A stretch of 64,000 nucleotides of DNA from Syntrophotalea acetylenica. GTDB taxonomy: Bacteria > Desulfobacterota > Desulfuromonadia > Desulfuromonadales > Syntrophotaleaceae. Each line of letters begins with the position of its first letter. The stretch's first letter is position 1. The notes under the pieces were generated by a model. That model was not told the DNA's origin. It was given only the letters and a program-made list of their open reading frames with translations, and ran no database searches. Of this stretch, positions 28,270 to 37,379 are shown one piece after another. The stretch lies in contig NZ_CP015455.1 in the NCBI RefSeq assembly GCF_001888165.1, forward strand, positions 310,001-374,000, read 5' to 3'. The position numbers were made by a program, and so were the translations under genes.

Positions 28270-29475
28270 ATGAACTTTTACGAATACAGTCTGAAGTTTG
28301 ATGACAGTGGAGAAAACGGGGACCTGGGTTGTGGACAGAAAGACAGCGTTTCCTGTTTTTCCGTCGACGAATGGCTTTCCCTTCTTGGTCACGAACTGCG
28401 TACCCCACTGGCCGGAACCCTGGGCATGCTGGAGCTCGTGCTGACCGGCGAGTTGGCCGCCGAGCAGCGTAATGCCCTGGAATTGGCCAATGCTTCGGCC
28501 CGGACCATGTTGCGCCTTGTGGAGGATTTGCACGATCTGGCCCGTCTGGAAACAGGGCGCGCACAGTTGCAGCAGGACCCTTTCGAGGTGCGTTCCTGGG
28601 TGCAAAATCTGACGGCTGAACTGAATGTTACAGAAGGTGTGCGGGTTCTTTTCATGGTCGACGCGCGCGTTCCGGAACTTCTGGTCGGCGACAGTGGCCG
28701 CATGTCCCATGTCCTTCTGAACCTCATCGAGATATATCTGAAACGTGGCGGGGTGGCTTGTCTGAAAGTGGGCCTTGCAATGGATACGCTGGACGGAGCC
28801 CATTTTCTGCGCATCGACGTGGGCGACGTTTGTGGCGAGGAGATGCGCGTTGCTTTGCTCCGGGCCTGCGGCAACCTGTCGCGGGTTCCCTTGGCGGCCC
28901 TTCGTCAGGTTGGGGTCAAGCAGGCCGTGGTCCGCAATCTGACCGCCTTTCTGGGTGGTGCTTTATGGCCTGCCGGGCAACAGGCCGACGCAGAGATTCG
29001 GTCTTTGGTTCTGCCAGTGGCCCTGCCGACGGAGTACGCCGTTACCTCTATCGAACCGCAAGTGGCCGAAAAAATACCGAAAATGGAAGGAGGGCGATCC
29101 GCCGTATCGATCCTGCTGGTGGAGGACGACGATGCCATCCGCAAGCTGGTCGAGCTGCTGTTGCAGCAGCGCAGTTGGCAGGTAACGGCGGTGGCGGATG
29201 GCGTTCAGGCGTTGGAATCGCTTCAGTCCCGGCAGTTTGATCTGGCGTTGATGGATATCCGCATGCCGCGTCTCGACGGGCTTGAAACCACCCGCCGGAT
29301 TCGTCGGCGAGAACGGATCCTCGGCCTGCCGCCCCTGCCGATTGTCGGTATGACGGCCCATGCGGCCCAGCAGGATCGCGCCATGTGCCTTGAAGCGGGG
29401 ATGAACGATCATGTCAGCAAGCCCATTGCTTCGGCTCACCTTTACGCCATCATCGAAAAGTGTCTCGCCTGTTAG
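28270..29475 (+). CDS. Histidine kinase-like / receiver hybrid protein
   Basis: About 401 residues. A dimerisation domain with the H-box LLGHELRTPLAG (histidine near residue 43) is followed by an ATPase-like region that keeps only HVLLNLIE of the N-box; the G1 and G2 glycine motifs are not recognisable. The C-terminal receiver (about residues 280-400) is complete: EDDDAI, phosphoacceptor in LALMDIRMP, T in GMTAHA and K in VSKPI. It is cytoplasmic, with no membrane segment. It is probably a phosphorelay or phosphatase component rather than an active kinase. Start codon uncertain: 28270 lies after the promoter; in-frame GTG 28177 lies inside it and ATG 28186 lies almost at the transcription start. 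Confidence 0.75.
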   Translation: MNFYEYSLKFDDSGENGDLGCGQKDSVSCFSVDEWLSLLGHELRTPLAGTLGMLELVLTGELAAEQRNALELANASARTMLRLVEDLHDLARLETGRAQLQQDPFEVRSWVQNLTAELNVTEGVRVLFMVDARVPELLVGDSGRMSHVLLNLIEIYLKRGGVACLKVGLAMDTLDGAHFLRIDVGDVCGEEMRVALLRACGNLSRVPLAALRQVGVKQAVVRNLTAFLGGALWPAGQQADAEIRSLVLPVALPTEYAVTSIEPQVAEKIPKMEGGRSAVSILLVEDDDAIRKLVELLLQQRSWQVTAVADGVQALESLQSRQFDLALMDIRMPRLDGLETTRRIRRRERILGLPPLPIVGMTAHAAQQDRAMCLEAGMNDHVSKPIASAHLYAIIEKCLAC

Positions 29476-29568
29476 GACGCCGGAACAGGGGTTTTGCCAT
29501 GGCGCGGGCCGGGTGGCGGAGCTCGGGAGCAGGATTCCGGCGGGCTGTTTTTCCGCTGTTTTTTCTGC

Positions 29569-29597
29569 TTGACAAGATTTATTCAGGCATGTATAAA
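29569..29597 (+). promoter_or_regulatory. Sigma-70 promoter of tRNA-Asn
   Basis: A perfect TTGACA (29569-29574), an ideal 17-base spacer and TATAAA (29592-29597). The start site would be near 29604, about 42 bases before the mature tRNA. Confidence 0.8.
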
Positions 29598-29645
29598 CAC
29601 AACTCACTTCGGCTTGATTTTTTATTTTAATGGTCGAGGTTGCAT

Positions 29646-29721
29646 TCCCTGGTAGCTCAGTAGGTAGAGCAGGTGGCTGTTAACCACCCTGTCGCTGGTT
29701 CGAGTCCGGCCCGGGGAGCCA
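29646..29721 (+). tRNA. tRNA-Asn (GTT)
   Basis: A 76-nt cloverleaf with encoded CCA. The acceptor stem pairs 29646-29652 with 29711-29717. The anticodon stem GGTGG/CCACC encloses CTGTTAA, giving anticodon GTT. The T arm GCTGG-TTCGAGT-CCGGC is intact. A strong terminator follows 35 bases downstream. Confidence 0.97.
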
Positions 29722-29756
29722 AAATTGATCCGTCGCTGGTGACGGTTTTTAATTCA

Positions 29757-29800
29757 CGACAAGGCCCCGCGAAAAAACTTCGCGGGGCCTTGTCGTTTTT
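29757..29800 (+). terminator. Rho-independent terminator after tRNA-Asn
   Basis: A 17-bp perfect stem (29757-29773 with 29779-29795), a five-base loop and TTTTT at 29796-29800. Confidence 0.9.
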
Positions 29801-29889
29801 GTCGTGCGGGCTTTATACTGAGAGCGTTGTCTTGTGGCGCCATGGTGCGCCCCGGATCCGGTGTAACGTTTTTGCTCGGAGGTATGCAT

Positions 29890-30351
29890 ATGTCCACTCA
29901 GGCCGCTGGGAAGAAGGTCGGAATCATCATCTGTGCCCGTTATCGGGATTGTGGTGGAGGCAAATGTTTTCGGGCGCTGCGCGAGCGGTGCGGCGGTTTT
30001 GCCCGCTACGGTGCCGATGAGCCCGTTGAGATCGTCGGTTATGCCAGTTGTGGCGGTTGCCCCGGTGGAAATGTGGAATACGTGCCCGCTGAATTTCTGA
30101 AAAACGGCTGCAATGTCGTGCATCTGGCCACCGGACTGGTGGTGGGATATCCGCCCTGCCCCCGCATCCGGCAGTTCAAGGAATTCATCGAAACGCATCA
30201 TGGCCTGCCGGTGGTGGTGGGGACCCATCCCATTCCTCTTAAGTATCTGACGTCTCATGAGCGCCTGTCTTTCTGGGCGCAGAGCGACATGCGGAGTCTT
30301 GCCGGAGAGCTTCTGACGGAAGCGCGCGCCACCATGGAGGCGTACGATTGA
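29890..30351 (+). CDS. CGGC-domain protein
   Basis: 153 residues. It belongs to the CGGC-domain family (putative metal-binding) by the internal CGGCPGG motif near residue 54 and other conserved cysteines (CARYRDCGGGKC, CGGF, PPCPRI). It is cytoplasmic. The family is common in anaerobes; its function is unknown, possibly metal or redox handling. CGGAGG lies upstream; ATG 29890 is at better spacing (7 bases) than ATG 29884. It stands first in a short run with a methyltransferase and a metallo-hydrolase. Confidence 0.8.
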   Translation: MSTQAAGKKVGIIICARYRDCGGGKCFRALRERCGGFARYGADEPVEIVGYASCGGCPGGNVEYVPAEFLKNGCNVVHLATGLVVGYPPCPRIRQFKEFIETHHGLPVVVGTHPIPLKYLTSHERLSFWAQSDMRSLAGELLTEARATMEAYD

Positions 30352-30456
30352 AAGTACCGGGAGTCGGTCTATCTGGCGGGATGAGCGATGCCGATTAGGG
30401 CGGACGTCCATCCCGCCAATTCGGTTTTCCCGGGCAAACCGTGATGGGAGGATGCC

Positions 30457-31068
30457 ATGACCAGGGGACAAGGTCCGGAACCTCGATATTTCGAGGCGTG
30501 CAAAAGTGCCTTCTGGCAGGAGGTGTTTCGATACGAGCTTGAATATCTTGTCCAGCACCTCCAGGGATGCCGGGAAGTGCTGAGTGTGGGGTGCGGCCCC
30601 GCTACGATAGAGGCCGAACTGGTCAGACACGGTTTTCGGGTAACGGGACTGGACGTTTCAAGCGAGGCTTTGAGCCGAGCTCCGGACACCGTTCGAACGG
30701 TATTGGCAAGGGCCGAGGAAATGCCCTTTCCGCCGGATACCTTTGATGCCGTGATTTATGTGGCTTCCCTGCAGTTTGTTGCGGATTATGCCCGTGCTTT
30801 GGAAAAAACGGTTCCCGTGCTGCGGCCCGGCGGGCGGCTCATTCTGATGCTGCTCAATCCGGCGTCGAAGTTCTTTCAAAAAAAACAGGGTGAACCCGGC
30901 TCTTATGTTGCGGGCATCAGGCATACGGATCTCAAAGCCATGAAAAACGCGGCCGCCAGGTATTTTTCAGTACGCAGCGAATATTTTCTTGGCATCGAGG
31001 GCGACGCAATATCCCGGGAGGCGGATCGGGAGCATGCGGCTTTGTATGTGATTCTGGGTACCCGGTAG
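30457..31068 (+). CDS. Class I SAM-dependent methyltransferase
   Basis: 203 residues with a Methyltransf_11-type Rossmann fold. The SAM motif I is VLSVGCGPATIE (about residues 46-57), the acidic motif II is GLDVSSEAL and motif III is FDAVIYVASLQFV. The later LRPGGRLILMLLNP is typical. The substrate is unknown; the family includes small-molecule and quinone methyltransferases. GGGAGG precedes ATG 30457. It is about 105 bases from the CGGC gene. Confidence 0.85.
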   Translation: MTRGQGPEPRYFEACKSAFWQEVFRYELEYLVQHLQGCREVLSVGCGPATIEAELVRHGFRVTGLDVSSEALSRAPDTVRTVLARAEEMPFPPDTFDAVIYVASLQFVADYARALEKTVPVLRPGGRLILMLLNPASKFFQKKQGEPGSYVAGIRHTDLKAMKNAAARYFSVRSEYFLGIEGDAISREADREHAALYVILGTR

Positions 31069-31209
31069 GCATTGCGTTGACCTCTGGTCGTCGTGGATGT
31101 AAAATGCATCGATTTTTGCTTGATTGATGGATGTGTTTTGCATCAACAAAAGTGGAATCTGGCGTGGATGCAGCCTGGTGCCGGATTCGGGGATGATATG
31201 GAGGTACGC

Positions 31210-32046
31210 ATGCCACTCGCGGAAGTAAAAATAACGATTCTGGTCGATAACCATGCCGAGGCCGGCCTTCTGGAGGAACATGGCCTGTCTTTCTGGATTG
31301 AGGCGGGGGGCAAGCGTATTCTTTTTGATACGGGTCAGGGTAAGGTGCTGGCGCAGAATGCCCGGACCCTCGGCGTCGATCTTGGCACGACCGATACTTT
31401 GGTGCTGAGCCATGGGCATTACGATCATACCGGGGGCATCCCGCATGTGCTGCGGCTCGCCAGGAATCCCGAGGTATATTGCCATCCCGGGGTCGTGCAG
31501 CCGCGATATGCGATTCGTGACGGTCGCTCGAGGTCGATACAGATGCCGTCGGAGGCCATGACCGCCATTGACGGATTGCCGCCTCGCTGTCTGCACTGGG
31601 CTTGTGATCCCGTGCTGCTGGCGGAGGATATCGGCATTACCGGCCAGATCCCCCGCAAGTATGATTGTCGGGAGAGCGAGGAGCCTTTCTTTCTTGATCC
31701 GGAGGGGAAAAGATCCGACCCTGTCGCGGATGACCTGGCTCTCTGGATGCGGAAGGATGACGGGCTTGTCGTGGTGGTGGGGTGTGCCCACGCGGGCTTG
31801 GTGAATACCCTGGACTACGTTCGTCAGCTGCATGACGGTATGAAGATTCGGGCTGTTATCGGCGGGTTTCATCTTGGGGGTGCCGATCGTGACCGCATCA
31901 CTCGGACCCTTGACGGCTTGCGCCCGCTGCTGCCGGAAATGCTGGTTCCCTGCCATTGCACCGGTGACCAGGCGGTTGCCATGCTGCAGGAAGCTTATGG
32001 AGATCGGGTTGCCCCCGGCGCGGCCGGCATGACCCTGTTGTTTTGA
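31210..32046 (+). CDS. Metallo-beta-lactamase fold hydrolase
   Basis: 278 residues. The metal-binding signature SHGHYDHTGG (about residue 70) and further histidines (VVGCAHAG, GGFHLGG, VPCHCTGD) match the subfamily often annotated as 7,8-dihydropterin-6-methyl-4-aminobenzene-5'-phosphate synthase-like. The true substrate of bacterial members is not known. GGAGG lies five bases before ATG 31210, chosen over upstream ATGs that add residues of no family character. It follows the methyltransferase gene. Confidence 0.82.
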   Translation: MPLAEVKITILVDNHAEAGLLEEHGLSFWIEAGGKRILFDTGQGKVLAQNARTLGVDLGTTDTLVLSHGHYDHTGGIPHVLRLARNPEVYCHPGVVQPRYAIRDGRSRSIQMPSEAMTAIDGLPPRCLHWACDPVLLAEDIGITGQIPRKYDCRESEEPFFLDPEGKRSDPVADDLALWMRKDDGLVVVVGCAHAGLVNTLDYVRQLHDGMKIRAVIGGFHLGGADRDRITRTLDGLRPLLPEMLVPCHCTGDQAVAMLQEAYGDRVAPGAAGMTLLF

Positions 32047-32338
32047 AGCCGCACCGATGGAGAAAAGCGGGTCGAAAATGCCGATAAACGGCCCGGTATG
32101 GTTGGAGAAATATAATTCAGACTGCATAAAAAACCGAAAAATTGGGATTGCTTTTTTCTGAACCAATATGATAAAAAAAGCCAACTTAAGTAAGTTTGTG
32201 TAGATTTGCTTGTCGAGCAGATTGATCGTCAGTCGATTATGAGCCGCACAAACCTCTTGGGATGTGGGGCTTTTTACTTAAGGACAGCGCAAATACTGCA
32301 CAACCAAAACGCCCCCTGCGGGGTAAAGAGGAAGAAAA

Positions 32339-32539
32339 ATGGCAGAAGGTACTGTTAAGTGGTTCAATGACGCAAAAGGTTTCGGTTTCATCGAGCAGGA
32401 CAACGGCCCCGACGTGTTCGTGCACTTCTCGGCTATCCAGTCTGACGGTTTCAAGTCCCTGGCCGAGGGCGACCGGGTCAGCTTCGATGTTGTCCAGGGT
32501 CAGAAAGGTCCCCAGTCGGCCAACGTGCGGAAGATCTGA
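32339..32539 (+). CDS. csp: Cold-shock protein (CspA family)
   Basis: A 66-residue single cold-shock domain RNA chaperone. RNP1 is KGFGFIEQ and RNP2 is [13 protein letters not shown] precedes ATG 32339. There are about 290 bases between the metallo-hydrolase stop and this ATG, enough for the long structured leader typical of csp genes. A strong terminator follows at 32611. The sequence does not show whether it is cold-induced. Confidence 0.95.
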   Translation: MAEGTVKWFNDAKGFGFIEQDNGPDVFVHFSAIQSDGFKSLAEGDRVSFDVVQGQKGPQSANVRKI

Positions 32540-32610
32540 GACCGCCCGGGCCTTCAGGAAAAACACCATTGCCTGTCAGTGAGTGAGTCCACCTCGCGAC
32601 AGTAATTATG

Positions 32611-32647
32611 AAAAGGGTTCGCAATCTCCTGGTTGCGAACCCTTTTT
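32611..32647 (+). terminator. Rho-independent terminator after csp
   Basis: A 14-bp stem (32611-32624 with 32633-32646), an eight-base loop and a T run on the 3' side. Confidence 0.9.
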
Positions 32648-32834
32648 TAATAGGTCGTATTTTCGGGCGTTTCAAGTCGGCCGGTTCATTTCTGGCGCTC
32701 CTGCGCCTTGGTTCTGACGTTCTTCTTTCTTTTTGTTATGCTTTTGTTTTGCGCTGTTGATTGTTCGATGGCACGGAAAGCGGTCCTCGCTTGCCTTTGC
32801 CGCTCCCGCCGTTTTACTGGAAAGCGTCAGAACG

Positions 32835-33833
32835 ATGCAGGCATACATGCAAATGGCAGGCTGGGAAGGATTGGCTGTTTTTGGTGTCGCGTTGTTTCTG
32901 TTTATCGTCGTGGGGATGGCGATGCTGGGGCACCGGGAGCCTTGTCGCGGTGAGTCACACAATGATTACTTTCGGCTTATGGTTGATGCCGCAGGCGAGG
33001 GGATCTGGCTTCTGGACGATTCCGCGAACATTCTTTATGCAAATCACCGGGCTGCCGAGATGTTCGAAATCGCGACGGACGAAATGGTCGGCAAGACGCT
33101 GTTCCATTTTGTGGATGGACAGGAGCGCGGTCTGGCGGAGTCCCGCTTCAAGAGTTCCCGGTTGGGGCGCGATGAGCATTTTGAGTTGCGTCTGCGAAAG
33201 CGGGACGGGGAGTCCCTGTGGGTTCTGGTGGCCAGTCGGATGCTGGTTGGGGAGGGGGGTAAAACCCTTGGTACCTTATGGGTGCTGGCGGATATTTCGG
33301 ATCGCAAGGAGCGGGAGCGGTTTTCCGGTCATCTGACGCAGCGCGACCCCCTGACGGATCTGCCGAACCGGGCTCTGCTCTTCGATCGCATGGTGCAGGA
33401 TATCGGCAGGGCGCATCGATACGACAGGCACGTTGCCGTATTGTTTCTCGACCTGGACCGTTTCAAGCAAGTGAACGACCGCTTTGGTCATGCGGCGGGG
33501 GATCGTGTGTTGCTGGAGGCGGCCCGGAGGCTTGCCTCGCGAGTGCGCCGCGTGGACACGGTGGCTCGCTTCGGAGGGGACGAATTCGTTGTCGTGCTGT
33601 CTGATCTTGCAAGCCCCGGTGAGGCGGATACGGTAGCCCGGGCGCTTGTCGACCTGCTGGCCGAACCCTTTGCCGGAGAGGGTGGAGAGTGCCCCGTTGG
33701 CGTCAGTATCGGTATTGCAGTGTTTCCGAAAGACGGAAGCTCCCCTTCGGAGTTGCTGGAGAAGGCCGATGCGGCCATGTATCTTGCCAAGCAGGCCGGA
33801 GGCGGCTGTTATCGCGGCTGGCCCGGTTCATGA
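32835..33833 (+). CDS. PAS-GGDEF diguanylate cyclase
   Basis: About 332 residues. One N-terminal membrane segment (LAVFGVALFLFIVVGMAML), a PAS domain (about residues 45-160) and a GGDEF domain (about 175-330). The catalytic motif FGGDEFVVV is intact and no RxxD inhibitory site is evident five residues ahead (the expected position reads RVDT). It would make cyclic-di-GMP from GTP at the membrane. ATG 32835 is chosen for its fit with the membrane segment and GGAAAG upstream; the open frame runs from 32733. It precedes the tRNA-Ser gene. The MshE-type ATPase at 48 kb is a possible c-di-GMP target. Confidence 0.85.
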   Translation: MQAYMQMAGWEGLAVFGVALFLFIVVGMAMLGHREPCRGESHNDYFRLMVDAAGEGIWLLDDSANILYANHRAAEMFEIATDEMVGKTLFHFVDGQERGLAESRFKSSRLGRDEHFELRLRKRDGESLWVLVASRMLVGEGGKTLGTLWVLADISDRKERERFSGHLTQRDPLTDLPNRALLFDRMVQDIGRAHRYDRHVAVLFLDLDRFKQVNDRFGHAAGDRVLLEAARRLASRVRRVDTVARFGGDEFVVVLSDLASPGEADTVARALVDLLAEPFAGEGGECPVGVSIGIAVFPKDGSSPSELLEKADAAMYLAKQAGGGCYRGWPGS

Positions 33834-33894
33834 GGGCATTGCGGGGCGGCTCTCGTGTTTGTGCTCCGAGGGTCACGCAGGGTAATAAAAATGC

Positions 33895-33924
33895 TTTACA
33901 TCGCCGGGAAAGTTGTTGTATTCT
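33895..33924 (+). promoter_or_regulatory. Promoter of tRNA-Ser
   Basis: TTTACA (33895-33900), an 18-base spacer and TATTCT (33919-33924), twelve bases before the mature tRNA. Confidence 0.6.
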
Positions 33925-33935
33925 GCGCAACCTGC

Positions 33936-34025
<90 letters not shown>

Positions 34026-34166
34026 TAGAATCAAGCAGAAAAGAATCCCCTGGGGATTCGAAGCGGAACGAGCGCAGGGTGAGTCCACGTGATGTGGGCG
34101 ACATGGTTTGAGGATCCCTCGCTCTCCGATATTGGTTTTATTCTTCGATCGGGTTTTTGCCGATAG

Positions 34167-34276
34167 AAGTGACAGCCGGGTCCCGCGCAACGGACGGCCG
34201 CCAACCCCGTCAGGCCCGGGAGGGAGCAGCGGTAACGGCCTCAGCCGTGTGCCGCGGGGAAGCCTGGCTGTCACTT
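34167..34276 (+). ncRNA. ffs: 4.5S RNA, signal recognition particle RNA (small bacterial type)
   Basis: A long hairpin whose 5' end (AGTGACAGCC near 34168) pairs with the 3' end (GGCTGTCACT near 34275). The apex has the conserved SRP signature GTCAGGCCCGG followed by GGGAGCAGCGGTA near 34209-34233. It lies between tRNA-Ser and dnaX, a very common place for this gene. A T run follows at 34289-34297. Ends are approximate. Confidence 0.92.
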
Positions 34277-34342
34277 GTGTCGGCAATCCTTTTTTTGCCC
34301 CCGCCGGCTGTATTTCCATGTATACGGAGATCTTTGCACTGC

Positions 34343-36091
34343 ATGTCTTACCTGGTACTGGCTCGTAAGTATCGGCCCCAGAGTTTTGAGGACCTGGTCG
34401 GGCAGGAACACGTCAGCCAAACCCTGGGAAACGCCATTAAAAGCGGACGCGTCCATCACGCTTTCCTTTTTACGGGGGCGCGTGGCGTAGGTAAAACCTC
34501 GGCTGCGCGCATCTTCGCCAAGGCGCTGAATTGCGAACGGGGATTGTCCGCCCAGCCCTGCAACGTCTGCCAGTCCTGTCTGGAAATTTCCGCCGGTCAG
34601 GGGCTCGACGTGTTCGAGATAGACGGCGCATCCAATACCGGGGTTGACGATGTGCGCGAACTGCGGGAGAACATCCGTTATCTGCCTTCCCGGTCCCGCT
34701 TCAAGATATTTATCATCGACGAAGTTCATATGCTCTCCATCAACGCCTTCAACGCCCTGTTGAAAACGCTGGAAGAGCCCCCCGATCACGCCAAGTTTAT
34801 ATTTGCAACCACCGAGCCGCATAAAATCCCCATAACCATCCTGTCGCGTTGCCAGCGGTTCGATTTTCGCAAGATTCCCCTGCCTTTGATATCAGCCCGC
34901 CTGAAGCAGATTGCCGAAGCCGAAAATATACGGATTTCCGATCGGGCTATGGGATTGGTGGCGCGGCGTGGTGAAGGCAGCATGCGCGATGCCTTGTCCA
35001 CTTTCGATCAGGTTATCGCGTTTTGCGGCGAAACGGTCGAAGATGCCGATGTGCAGGGATTGCTTGGCATGGTTGACAGGCGTCTGCTGCTTGAGACCCT
35101 GACGGGCATGCTCAATCACGACGGCCGGCAGGTTCTGCACGGCGTGCAACGGGTTGATGATCTCGGGTATTCCTTTCGCCAATTCTGCCGGGAACTGGTT
35201 GATGCGCTGCGCTCTCTGGTCGTTCTGAAAGTGGTGCCGCAGCCGGCCTCGCTGCTTGACTGCGCCCCCGATGAGCTGGAGGAACTGGAGCGTCTGGCGG
35301 CGGGCACGGCGCTGGAAGATCTGGACCGCGCGGTTACGGTGCTGATGCGTAGCGAGGCGGAGCTTGCCGGTTCATCTTTTCCCCGGCTGGTGCTCGAAAT
35401 GGCGCTGGTGCGTCTGGCCCACTTGCCTGCAGGCCGCGATGTGGCAACGTTGATGCGACAGATGGAAGATCTGCAGCGGCGACTGGAGGCCGGCATTCCG
35501 GCAGCCGGGCGCGCGGTGCCGGCGAATGGCGGGCGGCCTTCCCCGGCCGCTGCGCGGTTACCCGCCGCGGGCCGTGCCGATGGCGCGCAAGCCCCTGTTG
35601 CAAAACCGGCTGCCGCGCAGAGCCCTGATTGCGGGCATTCGGCGAGCAAAGAGGCCGGTTGCCATGACTGGCAGGCTTTGGTTCAGCGAATCCGTCAGGA
35701 GCGCCCCCGCATTGGCGGGATCCTGGAACACGGGCGGGTCATGAAGCTGGCGCTGCCTGTGGTTGAGTTGGGATTTGCAGAAGGCTCGTTTCATCTGTTG
35801 CAGATGCAGGACGCCGAATTGCAAGGCGTTTTTACGGCCATAGCCGAGGATTTTTTCGGGCAGTCCATTTCCCTGCGCGTTGTGCCGCTGCGCAATCAGG
35901 ACTCTTCCGTGGCGCCCCCTTCCCTGGCGGAGGAGCGGCAGGTGCGGGAAAGCACCGCGCGAAATCGCGTCAGGGATGAAGCATTGGGGCATCCCGCGGT
36001 GCAGGCCGCCCAAAAAATTCTCGGTGCTGAAGTGGTTGAAGTCAAGCCGCTGCAGGGCGGCGGCGATCATGATAAAGACGATCGCCATTGA
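34343..36091 (+). CDS. dnaX: DNA polymerase III gamma/tau subunit
   Basis: 582 residues. The AAA+ clamp-loader ATPase has Walker A GARGVGKTSAAR near residue 47, a C4 zinc module (CERG to CNVCQSC), Walker B FIIDEVHML and the sensor TTEPHKIPITILSRCQR. Domain III and a proline/alanine-rich tau-like tail follow. It loads the sliding clamp and organises the replisome. ATG 34343 begins at MSYLVLARKYRPQ, the family start; GGAG lies about 13 bases upstream, so initiation may be weak. The frame open upstream passes through the 4.5S RNA gene and is not coding. No clear programmed frameshift site was noted, so separate gamma is not predicted. Confidence 0.95.
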   Translation: MSYLVLARKYRPQSFEDLVGQEHVSQTLGNAIKSGRVHHAFLFTGARGVGKTSAARIFAKALNCERGLSAQPCNVCQSCLEISAGQGLDVFEIDGASNTGVDDVRELRENIRYLPSRSRFKIFIIDEVHMLSINAFNALLKTLEEPPDHAKFIFATTEPHKIPITILSRCQRFDFRKIPLPLISARLKQIAEAENIRISDRAMGLVARRGEGSMRDALSTFDQVIAFCGETVEDADVQGLLGMVDRRLLLETLTGMLNHDGRQVLHGVQRVDDLGYSFRQFCRELVDALRSLVVLKVVPQPASLLDCAPDELEELERLAAGTALEDLDRAVTVLMRSEAELAGSSFPRLVLEMALVRLAHLPAGRDVATLMRQMEDLQRRLEAGIPAAGRAVPANGGRPSPAAARLPAAGRADGAQAPVAKPAAAQSPDCGHSASKEAGCHDWQALVQRIRQERPRIGGILEHGRVMKLALPVVELGFAEGSFHLLQMQDAELQGVFTAIAEDFFGQSISLRVVPLRNQDSSVAPPSLAEERQVRESTARNRVRDEALGHPAVQAAQKILGAEVVEVKPLQGGGDHDKDDRH

Positions 36092-36171
36092 GACAAACAT
36101 TGCAAAAATAACCGATTGCTCCCTTGGTCGGGCTGAAACGATTAACGTGCCATCAGGCTTTGGAGGTAGAT

Positions 36172-36486
36172 ATGGCGAAGGGTTTGGGAAATATCATGAA
36201 ACAGGCGCAGCTTATGCAGCAGAAAATGGAGCGACTGCAGCAGGAGCTGGCGACCCGTCAGGTCGAAGCATCCGCCGGCGGCGGCATGGTTACCGCGGTG
36301 GTCAATGGGCAGCACCAGGTGGTAAGCCTCAGAATCGAAGCGAGCGTGGTTGATCCGGAGGATGTTGAAATGCTTCAGGATCTGGTTTTGGCCGCGGTTA
36401 ACGAAGCGCTGAAGAAAAGCCAGGACATGGCTCAGCAGGAAATGAACAAGTTGACGGGAGGATTCAATATTCCCGGATTAATGTAG
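36172..36486 (+). CDS. ybaB: YbaB/EbfC nucleoid-associated protein
   Basis: A 104-residue YbaB/EbfC DNA-binding protein: helical N-terminus (NIMKQAQLMQQKMERLQQEL), central beta hairpin with GGMVTAVVNG and the helical C-terminus. It binds DNA as a dimer. TTGGAGG is well placed upstream of ATG 36172. The order dnaX-ybaB-recR is the common bacterial arrangement. Confidence 0.95.
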   Translation: MAKGLGNIMKQAQLMQQKMERLQQELATRQVEASAGGGMVTAVVNGQHQVVSLRIEASVVDPEDVEMLQDLVLAAVNEALKKSQDMAQQEMNKLTGGFNIPGLM

Positions 36487-36580
36487 GTGTGAAGCTGTTT
36501 GTTTCGGGTAAAAAAATTTTTTTATCCCGAAAAAACAATAGAACGTTATTTCAAAACCCGTTGCCATAACCTTAATCGAC

Positions 36581-37180
36581 ATGGTAAAATTTACCCCATC
36601 GTTTAACAGACTCGTCGTCGAGCTTTCCAAATTGCCCGGTATCGGCAGAAAAACCGCTGCCAGATTGGCGCTTTACATTTTGCGGCGGCCTTTGGACGAT
36701 GCTTGCGCGCTGGCTGATGCCATTCGGGAGTTGAAGGAAAGAACCCGGTTTTGCTCGCGTTGTTTTCATTTTACTGAAGAAGATCCCTGTCCATTGTGTA
36801 CCGATATGGGCCGAGATGATCATCTGCTCTGCGTGGTCGAAGAGCCTCAGGACGTTATGGCCATCGAACGCAGTCGTTCCTACCGGGGTCGATACCATGT
36901 TTTGCATGGTTCTCTTTCCCCTCTGGATGGCATTGGTCCGGATGATTTAAAGATTGACGCATTGCTGGACAGGTTGCAGCAAGGCACCGTCAAGGAGGTG
37001 CTGCTGGCAACCAATTTCGATGTAGAGGGCGAGGCTACCGCGCTTTATCTGGCAAATCTGATAAGGCCGCTGGGCATCCGCGTAACCCGTCTGGCCCATG
37101 GCATCCCCCTCGGCAGCGATCTGGAATATGTGGATGAGGCGACCGTAAACCATGCTGTGGAAGGTCGTCGGGAGCTCTGA
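36581..37180 (+). CDS. recR: Recombination mediator protein RecR
   Basis: 199 residues. The N-terminal helix-hairpin-helix (LSKLPGIGRKTAARLA), a C4 zinc finger (CSRCFHFTEEDPCPLC), a Toprim domain (CVVEEPQDVMAIE) and the C-terminal GSDLEYVDEATV are all present. It works with RecF and RecO to load RecA at gaps. No strong ribosome binding site is seen before ATG 36581. Confidence 0.95.
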   Translation: MVKFTPSFNRLVVELSKLPGIGRKTAARLALYILRRPLDDACALADAIRELKERTRFCSRCFHFTEEDPCPLCTDMGRDDHLLCVVEEPQDVMAIERSRSYRGRYHVLHGSLSPLDGIGPDDLKIDALLDRLQQGTVKEVLLATNFDVEGEATALYLANLIRPLGIRVTRLAHGIPLGSDLEYVDEATVNHAVEGRREL

Positions 37181-37379
37181 CCGCGCGGAACAGGCAAATG
37201 TTTTGCATGGGAAAGGGCGAACGAGGGTTCTCTACCTCTGTTCTGGCAAGTAAAACGTACCCCGCTGTGCCGTTGGTTCAGGCGGGAATTGAAGAATACA
37301 AGATGTGCCCGGAAAAGCATATTCAGAGAAGATAGAGAGACAGCATTAAAAGATCGAGATGATCCACAAGGAGGAAACA

